From Monocercomonoides exilis (taxonomy: Eukaryota; Preaxostyla; Oxymonadida; Polymastigidae): a stretch of DNA of 64,000 nucleotides. Of the stretch, positions 58,331 to 64,000 are shown piece after piece. Location: contig LSRY02000016.1 in the NCBI GenBank assembly GCA_001643675.2, positions 1,612,001 through 1,676,000 of the forward strand, written 5' to 3'. The position numbers and the translations under genes were made by a program. How positions within the stretch are numbered: the first letter of the stretch is position 1; each line of letters starts with the position of its first letter. The notes under the pieces were generated by a model. The model made no database searches, was not told the DNA's origin, and saw only the letters and a list, made by a program, of their open reading frames with translations.

Positions 58331-58809
58331 TTTTTTCTTGTGAGACGAAAGACAAATATAACTATCTTCTATTTTTTGATAAATCTATCTTTGCAAATTT
58401 CGTTCAAGTAAGAAGAGAAAAAAATACATATTTATTGAAAATGGTCATGAAATGTATCAAAAAAATGAAGAAAAACTTGTTAATTTCTATGATGTGAAAA
58501 AAAAAGCAAATCCTTATCAACAAAACTTAAAACAAACAAACGCATTGAATGAGTTAAAAATGAAGAAGATAATATTTTTCTTCAACAACAATTGAATAAA
58601 AAAGCTAATTCTATATAATTTGAACAAAACTATTTAAAATATAAATAATTCGACACATCAATTTATAAAGCTTCAATTCCATTGCTGCTCTAGTAATACA
58701 CAATGAAAAAAAAAAAAAAAAGAACAAACTTATATTCTTCACACAAAATTCTGAAAGTGAATAATACTATTACCATAACAACAAATAAACAAAAAAATAA
58801 AAAAAAAAA

Positions 58810-58848
<39 letters not shown>

Positions 58849-59005
58849 TGATGGATGCTTCCAATCAAATTGCATTCCGCAATGAATAACAATAATTACG
58901 CTGATTAATAATAATAATATTATTATTTACAAGTGATTAACAAATGCTTCGTAACATTAAAAAAGTGCACACACAATAAAACTCAGATATTGCACATTGT
59001 TCATT
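58095..59005. other. AT-rich spacer with poly-A tracts
   Basis: Includes an A-rich block near 58798-58846. No gene recognised. Confidence 0.55.
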
Positions 59006-62000
59006 TCATTTTGAAGAAGCCAGCCCTCTTCCAGACAGCTCCTTCTGGAGGCGCTGCTGATATTCTCTTTCTCTCCTCTGCTGTTTCATCTTGACCAGCG
59101 CATCAAACTCACTTTCACTGTCTTTCGAAGAAGAAAGCCCTTCCAACGAGGCAGTGCTGGCTGTGCCTGAAGAGGAATAAGTGGAACTTAAAGAAGAAGA
59201 AGAAGAAGATGATGATGAAAAAGCAACAGCAGAAGAGAAAGAAGGAAGCTTATGCTGAGGTTGAGTGTTATGTGTGCGATTCACTCCAGTCGGACGAACA
59301 GGCAGCGAATAAGGCGACATTAGCGAATTGTCCTTTGGAGGGGAAGAAAGAAGGAACGAAGGAGAAGCAAAGCTCAAGGGTGACATTGATTTGATCGAGG
59401 AAGGAGATTTGGTTCGACTCTCTGAAATATGATGAGCATTATCTCTAATTGGACTCAAAGTGTCTTTCTTCTTCTTCTTCTTGTTATTCTTTGTACTTGC
59501 ACTCCTGCTGCTTTTCTTAACTAAACCTCTTTCTTCTCCTTCTCCTTCTTCATCTTCCATTTCCTCCCCACTCTCCTCCTCCTCCTCTTCTCCTTTGTAA
59601 GAAAGCCTGCTTTTCTCAGTCATCGCACCGCTTCTGCCATCAACACCTGAATTTTCTGAGCTAATCCCCAAAATGCTGCTGTGCCCTTGTCTTTTTGCTC
59701 TTTCTGAATAGTATCCGTCTCCATACAATTCTCTGTTCCTCTTGGCCAGCTGCATTGCACGAGTCGTTTTATTCGCCTTCTCTTTTCTTCCTTCTTCACT
59801 CATTCCCATTTCCTCTGCTGCTTTCTTTCTTTCCTTTGCTTTGTTCACTTCTCTGCCAGAATCCACACTAGTTCTGTTTGTCTCTGTCTGCCTCTGCTCT
59901 TTCCTTTCTGTGTGTTTCTCTTCTGTCTCCTTGTTCCCTTGCCTTTGTGTCGCCTGCATTTGCATTGCCAGCTTCTTCCTGTTCCTCTCCAAAAGCTGCA
60001 GCTTCCGCTCGGTCACTGCCACAAGCAGCAAAGCTTCTTCTCTTTCTCTCCTCTTCTCTGCCTCCTCTTTCCTCTTCAGCTCTTCCTGTTCTTTCTGCAT
60101 CTTCTCCTTCTCCTTTCTCTTCTCCTTCATCTTCTCGATCCTCTTCTCCCTCTCCTCCACTTGCTTCTTCCTCTCCTCCTCCTTCTTCCTCCTCCTCTGC
60201 ATTTCTCTATCCACCCTCTTTGCGTGCCTGTCCAGCATAATCCACTGCCTCATCCTCTCCTTCTCCCTCAGCTCTTTCTTCCTCATTTGCGTGTTGTCCT
60301 TCTGCACATTGCGTATAGACATCGCCAATGACTGAATCTGAGGTGTTGTCATTCTATTGGATAAAGCTGCAGAAGGCGAGAAAGATGCCTCTTTTGCAGA
60401 GGAAGGCGTTTCTGTTGCATCCAAACGGAGCTGTTGTTGTTGTTGTGAATGGGAAAAGGAAGAAGAACTGAAAGATGTGCTGATTGGAGGAGGTTTGTTG
60501 TTGTTGGAAGAAGAAGAAGAAGAAGAAGCAGAAGGAGAAGAAAGAATCAAAGAAATATCGTTCAGATTGAGAATAGCTGGGTTCTCAACTGAATTAGAAT
60601 CAGAAACAGAAGCAGAAGAAGAAGATGATGAAGATGATATTGCATTTGCATTAGAATTTGTATTAACATCAACATTTGTGCTAACATTTCCATTGACAGA
60701 AGAGACAGGTTGTTGACTTAGAGGAGGCAGTCGAGAAGGAGTTTGAACAGAAGAAGAAGTGGGCGTGCAGCAAGAAGAAGGGAACGAAGAGGCAATTAGA
60801 GGAGAAGAAGAGGCAGTGGCAGGCGAATAGAGAGAAGGAGAGGAAGGCCAAGAGGATGTTTTAGAGGGAACGAGGAAGTTTATGCGTGTTCTTTCTGTTG
60901 TTTGGGAAGAGAGAGAAGAAGAAGAAGGAGAAGAAGGAGAAGAAGGAGAATGGACAAAGGGAGCAGGAGCTGTGTTACTATTATTATTGTTGTTGTTGAT
61001 TGATTTTGGCTTGAAAGCAAAGGAAGAAGTGTCAGCTGTGCGGAGGAGGTTGTATGTGGAGGAGATTGGAACAAGAGAGGAAAGAAGAGAAGAAGAAGGA
61101 AGAACGACAAAGGGAGAATAAGAAGAAGAAGAAGATGGTGATGATGTTGTTGATGTTGATGATTGAGGATTGAAATAAACATGATGTGAAGGGAAGAATA
61201 AAGACGTTCTCTTTCCTTCTTCCTTCTCTTCTTTCTCTTTCTCTTTATCATATTCTTCTTCTCCTTCTTCTTCGCCCTCTTCACCCTTTTCACCCTCTTC
61301 ACACTCAACTTCACACACAATTGCGCCATCTTCTTTATATTTCATAGCTTTTCTTCCAATCTCCTTGTCTTCTTCCTCAACATCTATTTTAGGTGCCATC
61401 ATTCTTTTCATTGCAAACAGGCAGGAACGCTGAGAGGCAAAGAAAGAAGGCGAAAAGACGTCGTTGTGGAAGATGAGGAGGTCTTTGTTGAAGAGGAAAG
61501 GAGAAAGAAGAGAGGAGGAATCAGATTGGTTGAGGTCTGAATCGAAAGTGCAGGAGGAGGAAGAGGAAGAAAGAGAAGGAAAGGCAAGTGAAGGCAAAGA
61601 AAGAGAAGAAGAAGAAGAAGAAGTTGATGAACTTCCTTTTTGTTCTTCTTTGATTTTCTTCTGTTTTGCTTCTTCTTTCTTTCTCTCTCTCATCATTCTT
61701 TTTCTTCTCTTCATTTTGTCGATTCTTATCTGCTTTTGCGACAATCGGAAGAAAAGCGAAATACGTCCCATCAAAAATGTGATCAAAAGAAAGCCCACAT
61801 TTTGTGAAGGGTTCAAATATTCCAATGCTGGTGATGTTTGACAACTTGTCAAATTTCCTGTCAAATTATCTGTCAAATTGTTTGTTGAACTGTCTGTTGA
61901 ATTGAATGCAGCTTCGTTCTTTGTGTAAGACGGAACAAGAAATGATGATGATGATGAGGAGGAGGAGGAAGAGGAAGAAGAAGAGGAGGAAGTGTTTTTA

Positions 62001-64000
62001 TTGGCTTCATCTGCAAAAGAAATACGATTGGCAAAGTCGCTAAAAACAGGAGCTGGACAAATAGAAGAAGAGGAAGAGGAAGAGGAAGAAGAAGAGGAAT
62101 CAGAAAAAGTTGAAGTTGAAGAAGTTGAATTGTTTGAAGAATGTGAAAGGGAAAGAGGAAGAGGAGGAAGAGGAAGAGATGATGATGTGATCATTTTGTG
62201 ATAGCCCTTTGGCTGAGGATATGGCTTGGTGGTGTAAGAAATGACGAAAGGAGAAGGAGGAAGAGGAAGAGGAGAAGGAGGAGGAGGAGAAGAAGAAGAT
62301 TTATTCTTGTTGAATTGAGAAGGATGTGATTGCATAGAAAGACCAATGTTGTTGCCATTGTCTGTTCTATTTGAGTATCTTCCATCAGAATGAATAACAT
62401 CTTCAGGTCTTTCATTGTTTGAGTTCTGTTTATTTATGTCCTTTCCTTCATCAATAAAAGTATTATTATTATTATTATAAAAATCACCTTCTTTCATGTT
62501 ATCTCCAATCAAAACATTTCCATCTTCCTTCTCTTCCTTCTCCTCCAATCTATTCTCCTTCTCCTCTTCTCCTTCTCCTTCTCCTCCTTCTCCATTTCTT
62601 TCTTCTCTCTTCCTCTTCTCCACCACAAATGCTCTGTGCACAAATGGCAGTGCTGCAATTGCTGCTGTCACAAACGAAAAAGACGATTTGACACCTTCAA
62701 AAGGATCAGTTTTGCGTTGAATGGATTGACTGAGAGAGGAAGAGGAGGTTATTTCTGTGTTAATGTTTGGTTTAACTTTAACTTTATCTTCCTCTTCTTC
62801 TTCTCTTTCTTTTCCTTCTCCTGTTTTTATTCTGTCATTCATGTTTTGTTCATAATGAACTGTTGTATTTGCATCATAATCCAATCTTTCCATTTCTTCT
62901 TCCTCAAAATCTTCTTCTTTCTCTTGCTCCTCCTTCTCTTCCACGCTTCTGCAATCTTTTTCTTCCCATTCCCTTTCATATTCCATTCTTCTTCTTTCTT
63001 TCTCTTCTTCTCTTTTCTTCTCTTTTCTTCTCTTTTCTTCCTCTTCCTCTTCTTTCTCCCTCAAAATTGCCATCTTTTCCCTTTCGTGTATTTGTGCTTC
63101 TTCTTCAAGTTCATACAGAACAGACAGAAGAGCACCAGTGGTGAACAGGGAGATGTAGCTGGGGTTGCCTTGGAGAGAAGGAAGAAGGGGAAGAGAGGAA
63201 GAAGAAATAGTAGAAGAAGAAGAAGAAGAAGAGGAAACAGAGGAAGATGATGGACTTGCATTAACATCACATGAATTAGAAGAAGAATCAGAAGAATCAG
63301 TTGTTTTATTTGAAATATCATTCAAATGTGTATTTTCACTAAGACTATCTTGTTTTGAAGGAGCTACAGTTTCTGTGTATTTTCTGATGAGTGCAGTGGA
63401 TGGGCGATCTGAATATGATTTCGAGCCTTTCAACAGAAAAGAAAAGGAAAGTGAAGAAGAAGAAGAAGAGGAAGAGGAAGAAGAAATAGACACATTTGAA
63501 GTTGGGTCAACATTGTTTGCTTTTTCATCTTCTTTCTCTCTTCTTTTCTCTTCTTTCTTCTTTTCCTCTTTTCCCTTCTCCCTCTCCTCCTCCCCTCCCA
63601 CTCTTTCACTTGCTCTGACACATGCCAATGACATAATCAGATCCACAAGAATCTTTTGAGATGCAGTTGGTATCCACATGTCACTGTGATGCGGCCCAAT
63701 CACATTTTCTGCTTTTGAAATGCGTTTTTGATGTTTTGTTGTTCTTATTTTGGAATCTGGTTTTGTCTTTCCTTCTTTGAGTGGGATTGAATTGTTTGTT
63801 TTTGCTTGAATTTTTCTTTTTAATTGATTTTTATTTTTGTTTTTAGTTTTATCTTCTTCTACTTTTTCAGTTGGAAATGTTCTTTTTCTTTCTTCTTTCT
63901 CTTTTGCTTCCTCTTCTTCTTTTTGAAGAGGCATTGGAATTTCAGCAGCAGACTCTTGAATATCATTGCTTGGCATTCTTTCTCTTTCTGCTCTTTTCTC
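59006..64000 (-). CDS. Long Ser/Glu-rich coiled-coil protein, cut by window edge
   Basis: One uninterrupted frame of more than 1,650 codons, open through the right edge. The first in-window ATG is at 63976, but codons before it (EKRAERER) also stay open, so the N-terminus may lie outside. Alternating Ser runs and Glu/Lys stretches fill most of it. A more complex segment near the N-terminus reads ASQKILVDLIMSLACVRASE. A strongly charged coiled coil lies around residues 1215-1400 (MRQWIMLDRHAKRVDREMQR and following KEEE repeats). The C-terminus contains FDALVKMKQQRREREYQQRL. No catalytic domain or known family recognised; a cytoskeletal or basal-body scaffold is a guess. The reading frame is unlikely by chance given purine/pyrimidine switches without stops. 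Confidence 0.6.
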   Translation of the reverse strand, partial: EKRAERERMPSNDIQESAAEIPMPLQKEEEEAKEKEERKRTFPTEKVEEDKTKNKNKNQLKRKIQAKTNNSIPLKEGKTKPDSKIRTTKHQKRISKAENVIGPHHSDMWIPTASQKILVDLIMSLACVRASERVGGEEEREKGKEEKKKEEKRREKEDEKANNVDPTSNVSISSSSSSSSSSSLSFSFLLKGSKSYSDRPSTALIRKYTETVAPSKQDSLSENTHLNDISNKTTDSSDSSSNSCDVNASPSSSSVSSSSSSSSTISSSSLPLLPSLQGNPSYISLFTTGALLSVLYELEEEAQIHEREKMAILREKEEEEEEKRRKEKKREEEKERRRMEYEREWEEKDCRSVEEKEEQEKEEDFEEEEMERLDYDANTTVHYEQNMNDRIKTGEGKEREEEEEDKVKVKPNINTEITSSSSLSQSIQRKTDPFEGVKSSFSFVTAAIAALPFVHRAFVVEKRKREERNGEGGEGEGEEEKENRLEEKEEKEDGNVLIGDNMKEGDFYNNNNNTFIDEGKDINKQNSNNERPEDVIHSDGRYSNRTDNGNNIGLSMQSHPSQFNKNKSSSSPPPPSPLPLPPSPFVISYTTKPYPQPKGYHKMITSSSLPLPPLPLSLSHSSNNSTSSTSTFSDSSSSSSSSSSSSICPAPVFSDFANRISFADEANKNTSSSSSSSSSSSSSSSSFLVPSYTKNEAAFNSTDSSTNNLTDNLTGNLTSCQTSPALEYLNPSQNVGFLLITFLMGRISLFFRLSQKQIRIDKMKRRKRMMRERKKEEAKQKKIKEEQKGSSSTSSSSSSLSLPSLAFPSLSSSSSSCTFDSDLNQSDSSSLLSPFLFNKDLLIFHNDVFSPSFFASQRSCLFAMKRMMAPKIDVEEEDKEIGRKAMKYKEDGAIVCEVECEEGEKGEEGEEEGEEEYDKEKEKEEKEEGKRTSLFFPSHHVYFNPQSSTSTTSSPSSSSSYSPFVVLPSSSLLSSLVPISSTYNLLRTADTSSFAFKPKSINNNNNNSNTAPAPFVHSPSSPSSPSSSSLSSQTTERTRINFLVPSKTSSWPSSPSLYSPATASSSPLIASSFPSSCCTPTSSSVQTPSRLPPLSQQPVSSVNGNVSTNVDVNTNSNANAISSSSSSSSASVSDSNSVENPAILNLNDISLILSSPSASSSSSSSNNNKPPPISTSFSSSSFSHSQQQQQLRLDATETPSSAKEASFSPSAALSNRMTTPQIQSLAMSIRNVQKDNTQMRKKELREKERMRQWIMLDRHAKRVDREMQRRRKKEEERKKQVEEREKRIEKMKEKRKEKEKMQKEQEELKRKEEAEKRREREEALLLVAVTERKLQLLERNRKKLAMQMQATQRQGNKETEEKHTERKEQRQTETNRTSVDSGREVNKAKERKKAAEEMGMSEEGRKEKANKTTRAMQLAKRNRELYGDGYYSERAKRQGHSSILGISSENSGVDGRSGAMTEKSRLSYKGEEEEEESGEEMEDEEGEGEERGLVKKSSRSASTKNNKKKKKKDTLSPIRDNAHHISESRTKSPSSIKSMSPLSFASPSFLLSSPPKDNSLMSPYSLPVRPTGVNRTHNTQPQHKLPSFSSAVAFSSSSSSSSSLSSTYSSSGTASTASLEGLSSSKDSESEFDALVKMKQQRREREYQQRLQKELSGRGLASSK

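Overview
This is eukaryotic nuclear DNA from an intron-rich, AT-rich protist. Most gene models are split by short GT-AG introns of roughly 45-150 nt, with donors commonly gtttg or gtatg. TAA, TAG and TGA all behave as stops. Several genes end in Ser-rich or Glu/Lys-rich low-complexity sequence encoded by GAA/TTC-type repeats. A meckelin gene points to a flagellated cell. A secreted-type surface protein with a CGD..PC motif near its N-terminus, a membrane-tethered pseudokinase remnant and a decayed multicopy family resemble what I remember of oxymonad (Preaxostyla) genomes such as Monocercomonoides. That placement is inference; nothing here proves the species.

Layout. 1-6700 is a gene-poor repeat zone. 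It holds a 3.26-kb terminal-inverted-repeat element with an apparent 8-bp target duplication (1649-4911), decayed copies of one gene family inside and beside it, and nested hairpin elements (5451-6421). 6713-22771 is a run of minus-strand genes: an importin-alpha with large low-complexity insertions (6713-11539), a DXD-type glycosyltransferase (11751-12677), a giant TLDc protein of about 2,670 residues (12831-21971) and a 99-residue tail-anchored coiled-coil protein in three small exons (22342-22771). 22772-32000 is a second repeat zone: a pogo-like DNA transposon with TA duplications (24544-26559), a membrane pseudokinase pseudogene (to 28810), several hairpin elements and a mariner-type miniature element (31492-31853).

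32087-55158 is the gene-dense part: surface glycoprotein (+), ten-exon ADP-ribosylglycohydrolase (+), histidine phosphatase (-), PHO80-type cyclin (+), twelve-exon meckelin/TMEM67 (-) with a 5S rRNA gene inside an intron, OTU1/YOD1 deubiquitinase (+), an eight-helix tetraspanin-like protein (-), AMSH JAMM deubiquitinase (-) and a ubiquitin-conjugating enzyme (+). 55159-59005 is again repeats and a dead pogo fragment. A long Ser/Glu-rich coiled-coil ORF (59006 to the right edge, -) closes the window.

How the genes relate. Two divergent pairs share short promoters: meckelin/OTU1 (85 bp between start codons) and AMSH/E2 (165 bp). Three ubiquitin-system genes lie within 9 kb. The multi-exon models were assembled by hand from splice sites, reading-frame phase and family conservation. 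Exon phases close exactly in the models listed, but none has been tested against transcripts.
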